A stretch of 64,000 nucleotides of DNA, taken from positions 248,001-312,000 of the forward strand of contig JAGYIQ010000001.1 in NCBI GenBank assembly GCA_018402565.1, read 5' to 3'. The DNA comes from Pirellulaceae bacterium. GTDB lineage: Bacteria; Planctomycetota; Planctomycetia; Pirellulales; Pirellulaceae. The translations under genes and the position numbers were made by a program. Within the stretch, counting starts at the first letter, position 1. The number at the start of each line of letters is the position of its first letter. Shown one piece after another: positions 36,080-45,983 of this stretch. The notes under the pieces are model-generated. The model had not been told where the DNA came from. It was given only the letters and a program-made list of their open reading frames with translations, and searched no databases.

Positions 36080-37498
36080 ATGTCGACGCGTTTGGGTTTT
36101 GTTTCGACGGGGGCTGGCTGTCGGGTAACGAACGGTTGGATAACCGGCCAGTGGATAACGGGCCAGTGGATAACGGGCCAGTGGGTACTGGGTTGTTGCA
36201 TGTCCGCGCTGTTGGTTTGCAGCGGGTGCGGCGATAAGGGCTCGAAGGATCCCCCTCCGCCAGTTCCCTCGACAGCGGCCCCCACGACCCCGCAAGTTGC
36301 TGGCACGGATGCGGCAGACGATTCGACCGCGGCTGCCGCCAAAGTGGTGCCAACTGATGTGGCCAGTGCCGCGGATGTCCAGGACAAGGCTGGCGAATCG
36401 CAAACCGAGGGTGCTGCTCCAGACGATGTGGCGCTGCAATCTTCGGCGGCTGCTGATTGGGCTTTTTTTCGCGGGGATGCGGCGGGTCGAGCTTATGTGC
36501 CCCAGTCGCAGTTGCCTGAAACCTTGGACGTGCTGTGGGAGTACTGGGAGCCCAAGAATTCATACGAGAGTTCGCCGGTGGTTGTCGGTGATCGTGTGGT
36601 GGTGGCCGATCTGGATGGAGCCATCCGCTGTTTGGCACTCCGCGAAAAACAGCTGTTATGGAAAACGACCACTAAATTTGGGTTTATGGCGTCGCCCTCG
36701 ATATGTGACGGCCGGATCTTTATCGGTGACAACGATGGGGTTTTTCGCTGCTTGAACCTGGAGACGGGGGCGATCGAGTGGGAGTTTCAGGCCAACGCCC
36801 AGATCGACTCGACGGCGAATTTTTCCGATGAGTTTGTGATTTTTGGTTCTTACGACAGCAGCTTGTACTGTTTGCGGCGGACGGATGGCAGTTTGGTATG
36901 GAAGCACACGACGGACGACCAGATACGTTGCTCGATCGTGATCGATGGCCGGCGGACCGCCGTGGCTGGCTGTGATGCCATGTTACACGTGATCGATGTC
37001 AGCAATGGCGAGAAGCTGACCCAGGTTGAACTGACATCGCAAACGGCGGTGGCACCCAGCATGGTGGGGACGCGGGCCTACTTTGGGATGGAGAGTGGCG
37101 AGTTTGTCTGCGCGGACATGCAACAGGAGAAGTTGGTGTGGACGTGGAAAGACGACAGTCGCGAGGCGCCGATCCGTGGCAGCGCAGCGGTGACCGACGA
37201 CCGCGTGGTGTTCGGCACGCGGGGCAATCAAGTGATTTGTCTCAACCGCGAGTCCGGCGAAACGCTGTGGAATTTGGGCACAAAACGGTCGGTGGAAGGG
37301 TCGGCTTTGGTGGTGGGTCGACGTGTCTATGTCGGTGATTCGACCGGCCAGTTATTGGTGGTGGATTTGGACTCGGGCCAGTTACTGCAGGCCGTGGAGT
37401 TGTCGGGCGGGATCGCCTCAGCTCCCGCACTCGCGGGCGATCGCTTGATCGTCACCACCCAAGAAGGCATCGTCTATTGTTTGGGCGCACCCAAGTGA
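36080..37498 (+). CDS. PQQ-type beta-propeller lipoprotein
   Basis: 472 aa. The N-terminus has an ITGQW repeat (15-bp units, 36138-36182) before a hydrophobic segment and the lipobox-like SALLVCSGC, so the mature protein is probably lipid-anchored at Cys50. After a Pro/Ala/Asp linker (about 50-110) the rest is a beta-propeller with quinoprotein blades (DLDGAIRCLALREKQLLWK; DGVFRCLNLETGAIEWEFQ; GQLLVVDLDSGQLLQ). It resembles BamB more than PQQ dehydrogenases. GGAG lies 9 nt before the ATG. The 3' end overlaps the convergent glycosyltransferase gene by 25 bp. Confidence 0.75.
   Translation: MSTRLGFVSTGAGCRVTNGWITGQWITGQWITGQWVLGCCMSALLVCSGCGDKGSKDPPPPVPSTAAPTTPQVAGTDAADDSTAAAAKVVPTDVASAADVQDKAGESQTEGAAPDDVALQSSAAADWAFFRGDAAGRAYVPQSQLPETLDVLWEYWEPKNSYESSPVVVGDRVVVADLDGAIRCLALREKQLLWKTTTKFGFMASPSICDGRIFIGDNDGVFRCLNLETGAIEWEFQANAQIDSTANFSDEFVIFGSYDSSLYCLRRTDGSLVWKHTTDDQIRCSIVIDGRRTAVAGCDAMLHVIDVSNGEKLTQVELTSQTAVAPSMVGTRAYFGMESGEFVCADMQQEKLVWTWKDDSREAPIRGSAAVTDDRVVFGTRGNQVICLNRESGETLWNLGTKRSVEGSALVVGRRVYVGDSTGQLLVVDLDSGQLLQAVELSGGIASAPALAGDRLIVTTQEGIVYCLGAPK
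36138..36182 (+). repeat. 15-bp in-frame tandem repeat
   Basis: Three units GGATAACCGGCCAGT / GGATAACGGGCCAGT / GGATAACGGGCCAGT, encoding ITGQW repeats in the signal region of the PQQ lipoprotein; a fourth degenerate unit follows. Confidence 0.85.
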
Positions 37499-38457
37499 TT
37501 GGTGGTTTGCCGGACGGAGTAGGTGTGGGCTTTGTTTGAGGATTGAGCGATGATCAGTTCCGCCAACAAGCCCATCGACAGCAGTTGGCTGCCCAGCAGC
37601 AATCCGCCGAGGGCGTAGAGCACGACGGGGCGTTGGTGCAGTGGGCTCCAGACTTCAGGATCCAACACTTGCCACTCGCGGAGCACCCAATAGCCAGCCA
37701 TTGCACCCAGCCCGAACAGGCCGACCAAGAGGCAGACGCCGCCCAGTACCCCGATCAGGTGCTGGGGGCGTTGCCGGTAATTGGTCAGGAAAGCCACGGT
37801 CAGCAGGTCCAATAGGCCGCGGTAGATGCGGCGCCATCCGTACTTGCTCCGGCCATGTTGACGAGCCCGATGCTGCACGCTGATCTCGCCGATGCGAAAC
37901 CCGTGGCTGGCGGCCAGAACCGGCACAAAGCGGTGCAGTTCCCCGTAGATGCGAACTTCATCGAAGACCTCGCGGCGATAGGCCTTGAAGCCGCAGTTGT
38001 GGTCCTGCAACTTGACCCCCGTGACTCGACCTACCAGGTAATTGAACACCTTCGACGGCAGCGTCTTGTCCAGCGGATCGTTGCGGACCTGCTTCCATCC
38101 GCTGACCACGTCCAAGCCCTCGTCCAACTTCTCCAGAAACCGAGGGATCTCCCGCGGGTCATCCTGCAAGTCGGCGTCCATCGTTATCACGATCGGAAAG
38201 CGAGTCATCGCAACCCCGGCGGTCAACGCGGCCGCCTTGCCGAAGTTCCGTCGAAACTGCACGCCGCGGACCTGCGGGTACTCCCCAGCCAGCTGCTCGA
38301 TCTTCGACCAGGACTGGTCGGTCGACCCATCATCCACCAGCACCACTTCCCAATCGGCGGTCAGTGGCCTGGCGGCGGTGGCAATTTCGTCCATCAGGGT
38401 CGCCAGACTATCTTGCTCGTTGAAGACCGGGACCACGATCGAAAAAGCCAACGCCAT
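37474..38457 (-). CDS. Family 2 glycosyltransferase, polyprenyl-phosphate sugar type (DPM1/ArnC-like)
   Basis: 327 aa. The GT2 domain is classical: FSIVVPVFNEQDSLATLMDE, VVLVDDGSTDQSW, ITMDADLQDDPREIPRFL with the DxD, and SGWKQVRNDPLDKTLPSKVFN. Two C-terminal helices (around 230-260 and 275-300) anchor it. Enzymes of this type move a sugar from a nucleotide to undecaprenyl phosphate. It begins 9 bp after the TlpA-like gene and the two are probably co-transcribed. The 3' ends of this gene and the PQQ lipoprotein overlap tail to tail. Confidence 0.85.
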   Translation of the reverse strand: MALAFSIVVPVFNEQDSLATLMDEIATAARPLTADWEVVLVDDGSTDQSWSKIEQLAGEYPQVRGVQFRRNFGKAAALTAGVAMTRFPIVITMDADLQDDPREIPRFLEKLDEGLDVVSGWKQVRNDPLDKTLPSKVFNYLVGRVTGVKLQDHNCGFKAYRREVFDEVRIYGELHRFVPVLAASHGFRIGEISVQHRARQHGRSKYGWRRIYRGLLDLLTVAFLTNYRQRPQHLIGVLGGVCLLVGLFGLGAMAGYWVLREWQVLDPEVWSPLHQRPVVLYALGGLLLGSQLLSMGLLAELIIAQSSNKAHTYSVRQTTNHLGAPKQ

Positions 38458-38466
38458 ACCGCAACC

Positions 38467-39600
38467 TTATTTCTGCAAAAGCCGATCGACCAACTCCACG
38501 ATCTGTTGGTCGCCCGTGGCTCCCTGCCAATTCAATTCACCTTGCCACCACATCCTAATGTACCCGCGTTGATCCACGATATAAACCGTAGGCCACATGG
38601 TGGTCCCCCAGGCATTCCAGTGCGCGTTGTCAGAGTCCATCAGCACTGGGAATTGAAACCCATCCTTCTTGCTGGCGGCTTGAACCTGGGCCGCATCTCG
38701 CTCGAGTCTCGTCTCTGGGGTTTGGATCCCGACCACGACCACCTGGTCGTTCGACCAACGCTCCCGCCAGTCGTTGTAATGAGCAAAATTGCGTTGGCAG
38801 TTGATGCACTGGTAGGCGTAAAAATGGACGATCACGACCTTGCCACGGAGATCCGTCAGTTGGCCGGGCGAGTCGCTCAGCCAGTGAGCATCGGCCGCAA
38901 AATCGGGCGCCAGCGGAAAGATTCGCTGGGCTTCGGCCAACGCCACCGTCGGCCCCACCAGTCGCTGGAGCGAGTTCTGTTGTTCTGCCGACAGGACCTT
39001 TAAAGCGGCCGCGGGTTCCTGCTGTTGCAGCTCCAACCACTCGTTCTTCAAGGCCTCCGCATCGGCCTTCGGTGGCGTTCCCGCTGGCATTGCTGCCTGA
39101 ATTGCTGCCTGCCAGGCGGTGTGCTTCTCCTGGGTCGCCGCCACCAACGCCCTCAGTTGTGAGATCTGGGGAGTGGTCAACGCCAACTGCTCGGCCAGGT
39201 CGGAGCGCAGCAGGGCCCGGGTCCCCTGCGCCTGCCACTCTATTTGTTGCAGCCGCGTCATTTGTTCCGCGCTCAGTCGACTCTGCAGACGCTGACGCAG
39301 TTGTTGCTCCAGCTCAGCCACCACCCGCCGTTGCTCCGCGTCGGGCAGCAAACGCGACCGCCACCAAAGACCATCCACCGCCCGCAACTCGGTCTCCAGC
39401 CACTCCAAGTCGGCCGCTGACAGATTCAATGCCGCCTGCCCTTGCTCGCTGTGGATCACCGGCAACAGTCGCTGGGGGATCCAACCCGGCACCTCGTCAC
39501 TCGCTGGCATTGCCATGGTTGCCATGGCTATCGCCGGACACGGCAGGCAAAACAGAAACAAACCCAGTCCCACGATCCACTTATCAATTAACGTCCGCAT
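38467..39600 (-). CDS. Exported TlpA-like thioredoxin-fold protein with long helical N-terminal domain
   Basis: 377 aa from the ATG at 39600 (AAAGG 8 nt upstream). A signal peptide (WIVGLGLFLFCLPCPAIAMA) is followed by about 190 residues of Gln/Leu/Ala-rich helices (EQRRVVAELEQQLRQRLQ and similar), probably coiled-coil. The C-terminal redoxin domain (about 245-377) reads VIVHFYAYQCINCQRNF with the active site CINC, then MWPTVYIVDQRGYIRMWWQG. It should act as a periplasmic disulphide reductant or bond-forming enzyme. The helical region is not recognised. Confidence 0.75.
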   Translation of the reverse strand: MRTLIDKWIVGLGLFLFCLPCPAIAMATMAMPASDEVPGWIPQRLLPVIHSEQGQAALNLSAADLEWLETELRAVDGLWWRSRLLPDAEQRRVVAELEQQLRQRLQSRLSAEQMTRLQQIEWQAQGTRALLRSDLAEQLALTTPQISQLRALVAATQEKHTAWQAAIQAAMPAGTPPKADAEALKNEWLELQQQEPAAALKVLSAEQQNSLQRLVGPTVALAEAQRIFPLAPDFAADAHWLSDSPGQLTDLRGKVVIVHFYAYQCINCQRNFAHYNDWRERWSNDQVVVVGIQTPETRLERDAAQVQAASKKDGFQFPVLMDSDNAHWNAWGTTMWPTVYIVDQRGYIRMWWQGELNWQGATGDQQIVELVDRLLQK

Positions 39601-39809
39601 GCATTGGCCTTTCCGCCGATTGCTCCCTGGTGGGGTAAGTGTTACCTTGCTAGAGAGCCAGGGCAAGTGGCCGATTCACTGGTAAGGTGGAGACCGGGCA
39701 GCGCGGCCCAAGGCCGTTAGCAGGGCCCAGGTCGTCAGTAGCCCAGGTCGCAGGTAGGATGGGCTGCATGTAGCACGGGTCGCCAGTAGCACAAACCGCG
39801 AGTAGCACG

Positions 39810-41198
39810 ATGGTGGATAATCCCTTAAGAAATTTGCCCAGTGTCGACCAGTTATTGGGCCATCCGTTGCTGCAGAAAATGGTCGATCAGGTCAGTCATT
39901 CGGCGGTGACTCAAAAGGTGCGGACGGTGTTGGACCAAGTCCGGGAGGGGGTCTTGGCGGCTACCGGCGAGGTGCACGTGCCGACTCCCCAGGAGATCGC
40001 CGAACGCGTGGCGGGTTGGATGCAGCGTGCCGAAGCGGAGAAATTGCAGGTCGTGGTCAACGCCACGGGCGTGTTGCTGCACACGGGGTTGGGTCGAGCC
40101 CCGCTGCCGAAAGCGGCGTGCGATCGGATCGCGGCCTTGTCCCAGCGTTACGGCAGTGTCGAATTGGACTTGGCCGAGGGGACGCGTGGGTCCCGCACCG
40201 CGGCTCTGGAGGCGCTACTGTGCGAGCTGACCGGCGCGGAAGCAGCCACCGTGGTCAACAATTGCGCTGCCGCCACGATGCTGGCCTTGGGGGCTTTGGC
40301 GGGCGGCCGCGAAGTGATCGTCTCGCGTGGACAGTTGGTCGAGATCGGCGGCAGTTATCGCTTGCCGGAAGTCATGACGGTGGCCGGTTGCCACCTGCGA
40401 GAAGTCGGCACCACCAACAAGACCCGGATCGACGATTATGCTCGAGCGATTGGGGCCGAGACCGGGGCGCTGCTGCGGGTCCACCCCAGCAATTATGTCG
40501 TGTACGGGTTTGCCGAGGAGGCGTCGCTCAAGGACATGGTGCAGTTGGCCCAACAGAAACAAGTGGCCATGATCGATGACATCGGCTCCGGAGCGCTGAT
40601 CGATTTTTCTCGGTTCGGCTTACAACGCGAACCCGTCGTCAAAGACAGCGTCGCGGCGGGAGCCACAGTGACTTTGTTCAGCGGCGACAAGCTGTTGGGC
40701 GGCCCCCAGTGCGGGATCGTGGTCGGTCAAAAACAGGCCATTAAGAAACTGACCCAACATCCCATGATGCGGGCGGTGCGGATCGACAAGTTGACCATGG
40801 CTGCGTTGCAGGCCACCTTGGAGCTGTACCGGGATCCGGAGCAAGCGATCGAGTCGATCCCGTTGCTGAGGTTGCTCAATACGGACGTCGCCAACTTGCG
40901 TTTGCGCGGTGGTCGGATCGTCGAGCAACTGTCGGGCTTGGAGAGCTTGTCCAGTGTCGCGTTGGTGGAGACACAGGCGACGATGGGCGGGGGCAGTCTA
41001 CCGACGCAGCCGTTGCCATCAGTGGCGGTGGCCGTCACAGCCAAGTCACTGTCGGCCTCGCAGCTCAGTGCCCTCTGCCGCTCGGCCGATACGCCAGTCG
41101 TGGGCCGGATTCAGGACGACCGCCTGCTGCTGGACCTAAAGACCGTGGCTCCGACGGAAGATCGAATGCTGGTCGCCGCCTTACAGTTGGTACGTTGA
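39810..41198 (+). CDS. selA: L-seryl-tRNA(Sec) selenium transferase
   Basis: PLP enzyme that turns seryl-tRNA(Sec) into selenocysteinyl-tRNA(Sec) with selenophosphate. 462 aa, the usual length. Signatures: [49 protein letters not shown], and the PLP lysine in [14 protein letters not shown]. The presence of selA implies that the organism makes selenoproteins, but selB, selD and tRNA(Sec) are not in the window and I found no clear in-frame UGA gene here. Upstream (39740-39800) a ragged 15-bp repeat with GTAGCAC cores lies before the start. The end overlaps the convergent ATPase gene by 18 bp. Confidence 0.93.
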   Translation: MVDNPLRNLPSVDQLLGHPLLQKMVDQVSHSAVTQKVRTVLDQVREGVLAATGEVHVPTPQEIAERVAGWMQRAEAEKLQVVVNATGVLLHTGLGRAPLPKAACDRIAALSQRYGSVELDLAEGTRGSRTAALEALLCELTGAEAATVVNNCAAATMLALGALAGGREVIVSRGQLVEIGGSYRLPEVMTVAGCHLREVGTTNKTRIDDYARAIGAETGALLRVHPSNYVVYGFAEEASLKDMVQLAQQKQVAMIDDIGSGALIDFSRFGLQREPVVKDSVAAGATVTLFSGDKLLGGPQCGIVVGQKQAIKKLTQHPMMRAVRIDKLTMAALQATLELYRDPEQAIESIPLLRLLNTDVANLRLRGGRIVEQLSGLESLSSVALVETQATMGGGSLPTQPLPSVAVAVTAKSLSASQLSALCRSADTPVVGRIQDDRLLLDLKTVAPTEDRMLVAALQLVR

Positions 41199-42611
41199 GC
41201 CGCCATGGTGCGTGCTTCGCGAGATCTTCTCCATGGCGTACAGCCCGGCCAAGACGAACTCGGCACAGGCCGCTTGGACCCCGGGGTGCTGGGAGACGGA
41301 AACTTCGAACGCCTTCTCCCAGATGTCCGGTAGGTCGCCCAACCGGGTCCGGTACTGTTCGGCGGGGACCATGTCGCCCACTTCGATTTTGATGCCCTTG
41401 GCGAAGCCCTCCACCAAGACGTCCAGGCCGTGTTTCGTGACGTACTGCCGGAACACGGCTTCGATGGCCGCCGCGATGATCGACTCCAGCACCTGAGTCT
41501 CTGTCATCTGGTTCCCGCTCATCATGTCCAGCTCGATCTTCCCCAAGCTGGACGTGGGCAGGTGTCCTAAATCGCTGATGCGCGGAACGGCCGGCCGCTC
41601 TTGCAGCAGGATGCTGCGGTGCCGAGCCGACGAGAGCAACGTGCGATAGTTCGAGATGCTCAGACGGGCGCTGACGCCAGACGCATGGTCCACGTACTTG
41701 CTCTTGCGAGCTTGCACGGTGATCTCCTCGCAGATTTCCTGCATGAACCGCGGAACCAGCAGTGGGTAATCACCGCCCAAATCGAGGTCCGCTTCTTGCT
41801 GCATGATCTGAATGCCCAAGTCCCGCTCCTTGGGATAATGGGTCTTGATCAAGCTGCCGATCCGGTCCTTGAGTTGTGGGATGACCTTGCCGCTGCGATT
41901 GTAGGTGGTCGGGTTGGCCGAGAAGAGGACCATCACGTCCAGGTCGTAGCGCAGCGGTAGGCCGCGGATCTGGATGTCGCGTTCCTCCAACAGATTGAAC
42001 AAACCAACTTGAATGAGCTCGTCCAGTTCCGGCAGTTCATTGATCGCAAACAGGCCGCGGTGCATCCGCGGTATCATGCCGAAGTGCAACGACTCCTCGA
42101 CACCCATGCTCACACCACCGACCAACTTGGCCGGGTCGATCTCACCGATCAAGTCCGCGAACTTTGACCCGGGCGCCAACCGCTCCCCGTAACGTTGCTC
42201 CCGCGGCCACCAAGCGATGGGAGTCTCTGCCGGCGAGTGTTCGGCGAGAAACCGGCGCGCGGCTTGACTGAGCGGCTGCAGCGGGTCCTCGTGGAACGGC
42301 GCGTCCGGCAAATCCAGGTAAGGTACAACTGGATCGAGGAACTGGATCAGCGAGCGCATTAGCCGCGTTTTGGCCTGACCCTTCTCGCCCAGGAACAACA
42401 GGTCGTGGCCCGACAAGAGGGCGATGTTGAGCTCCGGCAGCACCGTGTGTTCGTAACCGACAATGCCAGGGTAAAGTTCGGCGCCCGCCGCCAGTTTCGC
42501 GGTCAGGTTGGCGGCGATCTCCTGCTTGACCGAACGCGACGTCCAGCCCGAATCGATCAGCTGCTGGAGATTGTGGATCTGGGCCGTGTTCGGTTGCTGC
42601 GATTCGCTCAT
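41181..42611 (-). CDS. MoxR/ChlI-like AAA+ ATPase
   Basis: 476 aa. Walker A reads [12 protein letters not shown] (GxxGxxKT variant) and the Walker B-like segment reads [16 protein letters not shown], where the usual DE is NE; sensor-1 is [12 protein letters not shown], and [10 protein letters not shown] is the arginine-finger region. This group resembles magnesium-chelatase I subunits and often works with von Willebrand A proteins on metal insertion or complex remodelling, yet no such partner lies beside it. ATG at 42611 has GAGGA close upstream; the frame back to 42752 crosses the tdk start and is not used. Confidence 0.75.
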   Translation of the reverse strand: MSESQQPNTAQIHNLQQLIDSGWTSRSVKQEIAANLTAKLAAGAELYPGIVGYEHTVLPELNIALLSGHDLLFLGEKGQAKTRLMRSLIQFLDPVVPYLDLPDAPFHEDPLQPLSQAARRFLAEHSPAETPIAWWPREQRYGERLAPGSKFADLIGEIDPAKLVGGVSMGVEESLHFGMIPRMHRGLFAINELPELDELIQVGLFNLLEERDIQIRGLPLRYDLDVMVLFSANPTTYNRSGKVIPQLKDRIGSLIKTHYPKERDLGIQIMQQEADLDLGGDYPLLVPRFMQEICEEITVQARKSKYVDHASGVSARLSISNYRTLLSSARHRSILLQERPAVPRISDLGHLPTSSLGKIELDMMSGNQMTETQVLESIIAAAIEAVFRQYVTKHGLDVLVEGFAKGIKIEVGDMVPAEQYRTRLGDLPDIWEKAFEVSVSQHPGVQAACAEFVLAGLYAMEKISRSTHHGGSTYQL

Positions 42612-42745
42612 CCGAGTTCCTCGAAAGGGGTGTTTGGACCGAGTCAATATCGACCCTAGGTGAGGGGACCGCAAGCCGGGCCCCCGATTCACGCTGCCGG
42701 TCCGCTTCGCTAGGATCTGGGGCCGAAAGGATCGAAACGAGGACC

Positions 42746-43339
42746 ATGGCAAAACTGTACTTTTATTATTCGGCGATGAACGCGGGCAAGAGCACCACGC
42801 TGTTGCAAGCGGCCCACAATTACCACGAGCGTGGGATGCGGACGTTGGTGTACGCGCCGGCGATTGACGACCGACACGGTGTCGGCCAGATCACGTCGCG
42901 GATCGGCCTGAGCAGCGAAGCGATTGTCCTGCCCAAAGAAGCGGACCTGTACGAGGACGTGCGGACGCGGCATCGGGAGAAGGCAGTGCACTGCGTGCTG
43001 ATCGACGAAGCCCAGTTCCTCACCGCTCGGCAAGTGTTGCAAGCCACCAAGGTGTGCGATCTGATTGGGATACCCGTGCTGTGCTACGGCATTCGGACGG
43101 ATTTTCAAGGCGAACCGTTTGAGGGCAGCAAGTACCTGCTGTCTTGGGCGGAAGAGATCAGCGAGATCAAGACGGTGTGTCAGTCGGGGCGGAAAGCCAC
43201 GATGAACGCTCGGTTGGATGCGCAGGGCAATCGCGTGTGGCAGGGCCAGCAAGTGGATGTGGGGCACCACTACATCGCCATGAGTCGCAAAGAATTTCAG
43301 TTGGAGCGAGTATCGCCGGTCGCCAAAGAGCCCAGCTAA
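42746..43339 (+). CDS. tdk: Thymidine kinase, zinc ligands partly lost
   Basis: Phosphorylates thymidine to dTMP in the salvage pathway. 197 aa, close to E. coli Tdk over its length: [17 protein letters not shown] (P-loop), [29 protein letters not shown] and [13 protein letters not shown]. The zinc-binding lobe is changed: TVCQSGRKA replaces the usual ICFCGRKA, and AMSRKEF replaces VCRKHY, so about three of four zinc ligands are missing. The catalytic core is intact, so activity is still expected. It starts 134 bp upstream of the divergent ATPase start. Confidence 0.92.
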   Translation: MAKLYFYYSAMNAGKSTTLLQAAHNYHERGMRTLVYAPAIDDRHGVGQITSRIGLSSEAIVLPKEADLYEDVRTRHREKAVHCVLIDEAQFLTARQVLQATKVCDLIGIPVLCYGIRTDFQGEPFEGSKYLLSWAEEISEIKTVCQSGRKATMNARLDAQGNRVWQGQQVDVGHHYIAMSRKEFQLERVSPVAKEPS

Positions 43340-43654
43340 CGCTTGACGAAACGGACTCCAATATCGAATGGTGACACAGTACTGGGGTGACACAGTACTG
43401 GGGTGACACAGTACTTGGTCGTTCGAGCGCTTGTCGAGGCGCGAGCGATTGCGTTTTTAAGTCAACCGTGTTTGGCATTCGCCCGTGTTTGGCGTTCGCC
43501 CGTGTTTGGTGTTCGCCCGTGTTTGGCATTCGCTGTGGATAGGAATCTCGCGGGTTGACGGAGCAAAAAGCCGAGTCGGAGGGGCTGGGTTGGGAACGTG
43601 CCAATTTTTACACCGGACCCAACACCAGCCGCTCCCGCCTCCGAGCTCGACTTT
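43340..43654. other. Intergenic region with two minisatellites
   Basis: 43370-43417 holds three 16-bp units (GGTGACACAGTACTGG), and 43467-43534 holds four 17-bp units (CGTGTTTGGCATTCGCC with single changes). Open frames across them are repeat translations. It lies between convergent genes tdk and the sigma factor. Confidence 0.8.
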
Positions 43655-44227
43655 TTACACGGCCGCCAGTTCCTGGACTTCCCCGGCCAGTCGTTGTCGC
43701 GCGACGTGGAGTCGTCGCTTGATCGTGCCGACGGGGGCTTCCAACTGGTCGGCGATCTCCAGGATGGACTTGCCATCCAGGTAGAACGCCTCCAGCGCCT
43801 CGCGGTCCATCTCGCGGAGTCGGCCTAAGCCGTCGCGGACGGACGATTGGCGCTCGCCGGCCAGGGCGCAATGGAGAGGGGAGTCCTCATGGCCCTCGGC
43901 CTGGCCCAACAGCTCGTCTTGCTCCAACAACAAGACGCGGCGTCGTTGGAAGTTTTGGGTCAAGCGGATCGCGATCTGCTTGATCCAGCCGGGGAAGGCT
44001 TCGGGCTGTCGCAGCTGATCGATCTTCTCGATCATCTTGACGAACACGTCCTGGGCCAACTCCTCGGCGTCGTCGGAGTCACGGACCCGACGCAAAATGA
44101 TCGACAGCACAACGGGGCGGAAACGCGTGAACAACAGTCCCAACGCCTCCTGGTCGCCGGCCTGGGCACGGCCCACCAGCGCAACATGAGCGGACAAACA
44201 ATCTACCTGCAATGAAACAACGGACAT
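43655..44227 (-). CDS. RNA polymerase ECF-type sigma factor (second)
   Basis: 190 aa, the standard ECF size. Region 2: ALGLLFTRFRPVVLSIILRR, DAEELAQDVFVKMIEKIDQ and FPGWIKQIAIRLTQNFQRRR. Region 4: REALEAFYLDGKSILEIADQL then EAPVGTIKRRLHVARQRLAGE. AAAGG lies 10 nt before the ATG. Unlike the first sigma gene there is no adjacent anti-sigma gene; the downstream side is a minisatellite region and the upstream side is 1.75 kb with no clear gene. Confidence 0.9.
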   Translation of the reverse strand: MSVVSLQVDCLSAHVALVGRAQAGDQEALGLLFTRFRPVVLSIILRRVRDSDDAEELAQDVFVKMIEKIDQLRQPEAFPGWIKQIAIRLTQNFQRRRVLLLEQDELLGQAEGHEDSPLHCALAGERQSSVRDGLGRLREMDREALEAFYLDGKSILEIADQLEAPVGTIKRRLHVARQRLAGEVQELAAV

Positions 44228-45983
44228 GGCTGAGGCACCTTTGCTCTAGCCAATTTCCTCCCAGACAGACGCGGAACCGCCCACACAGACGTCCACGCGC
44301 ACTCGGACCCCCGCCTGGGCTGGGCACACATGGCCACGAGCCACCAGCACGAAGGGTCCCCGGGAAAAAATCAGGATTTCAAGTTTTGAGAAACTGCCGA
44401 TTTGGCTACGGCCACCAGGCTATAAGCTTGGGGCTACCGCTAGGCGAAACGGATCGACCGATCCCACGCTCCCACACGGATGACTCGCGGGGAGCCAACT
44501 TGTGGGGCCTGTTTTCGATTCGATCACCAAGCGACTGGTAAACCAGCCCCTGGTGGGTTCCGCCGGCCGTGGGTCGGCTATCAGTCGATAGCGCCGGGGC
44601 TGATGGCAGTTCAGTGAGAGGCGCTGGAGGAAGCCCAGGCCGGCGCACGCATTACCCATCACCAAGACGGCTTGGCGAACGACACGGTCGATCCCAGTCA
44701 TGGCGGAGGTAATGTTCTTTCGCACGGCACAACTCCCTGTTGTCAAGCGCACAGTTCGAGAAATCCAATCAATCACACAAACACATCGGGTCCGTGGTCA
44801 CGCCACTGGGCCCCGCGAGCTCGCGAGAGATTCCAATGTTAGCTTAGAACCCTCAATTCGGCAAACGTTCGCGACTATTTCCAAAAATATTTCAGCTCGG
44901 GTGACTGGGGGAAAACAAAACCAGTGAATCTCCGATGGCCGCGGGCTGTTCGCGGAAAAACGCCACCGAGACCAAAAAGTTCCCAAACGACTTAAAGTAC
45001 TGACTCCAGGGGACTTACGTCGCAATCCGGCCAGCAAAATGGACTTTTCGGAGATTTTCTTCGAACCACCCACCCTCGGCGTGCGTAGAACAGGTATCGA
45101 ACAAGACGAACCTCCTTCGTTGCGTGCGAGAGCAACAATTTTGGGCTGGTTGGTTGGAAGACATTGGTTTTGGGTTCACTTCCGTGTGGCTGGGTTTCGA
45201 TCCACCCGCGGGGGCTGACATCCCGAGGCGAACAAAGGTGCTGATCCGTTGGCACTGGAGTGAAGCCGGGGCGAGATCAGTGGTTTCTAGCCAACCAGCC
45301 CACTTCCGTTTATAGGATCAGTTACCGGGGCGGGTTCATCGGACAGGCCGCTGGGACAAGTTGATTTTGGCCCGTCTATGGTGCCCCAGGCCCGCAGGTT
45401 CGTTTTCCGACCGAAAGGGTTATCTTCGAGCGTCAGGTTGGACGCTGGCCGAAAAAGCCCACATCGACATTCGTCATAATCGTGATCGTCCGCACATAAG
45501 TTATCGAATTTGCTGGAACGAGCCCGCGTCTTGGTCCCGCAAAAACCGGGTGCTAACACGCTCCGGCTGATTGTCCCCGACTGATTGCCGACCCAATCAA
45601 TTCAACGTCCTCAGCCCCCAGCCCCCAGCCATCAGCCCATCGTCGAATCCGCGTTTCCCCCCGCAACCACGGCCGAGCAGCAAGACCAACCGGATCGTTT
45701 CTGTAACTCGATCCCACTCTCGTCACCGGAAAACGGCCGGCCCCTCGTCGCTCTGCTCCCTCCGCCCTCCGCGATCTAGCCCCAAACCAGCAGAGGGCTG
45801 CTGGTCTACAGCCTCGCCCTACGCCCTATGCCCTACGCCTTTGCTGCGACAGGATGTCCGGTGCGATTCCGCTGAAACCATCGGTTTATGAAGTGGCAGG
45901 ATTTGGTATCATTGGCCCACCTTTGGCCAGTGGACACTGGTTCGAGGGTGGATATTCGTACGCCTTCCCCATGAGTTGCCCCG
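44228..45983. other. 1.75-kb gene-poor region upstream of the second sigma factor
   Basis: No recognisable gene on either strand. The best small frame is minus strand 44420-44725: it has a GTG start with GGGAG 7 nt upstream and begins MRKNITSAMTGIDRVVRQAV, but the rest is not protein-like. Around 45580-45860 the DNA is CCCCAGCC- and CCCTACGCC-rich with short imperfect repeats. I see no tRNA, tmRNA, RNase P or riboswitch pattern. A structured RNA cannot be excluded by eye. Confidence 0.5.

Noticed and set aside
43370-43534. CRISPR-like array
   Set aside because: Units are directly adjacent 16- and 17-bp tandem repeats with no spacers.
44420-44725. Small minus-strand frame with a GTG and GGGAG
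   Set aside because: Good start signals but a composition unlike protein after about 45 codons; left as a note only.
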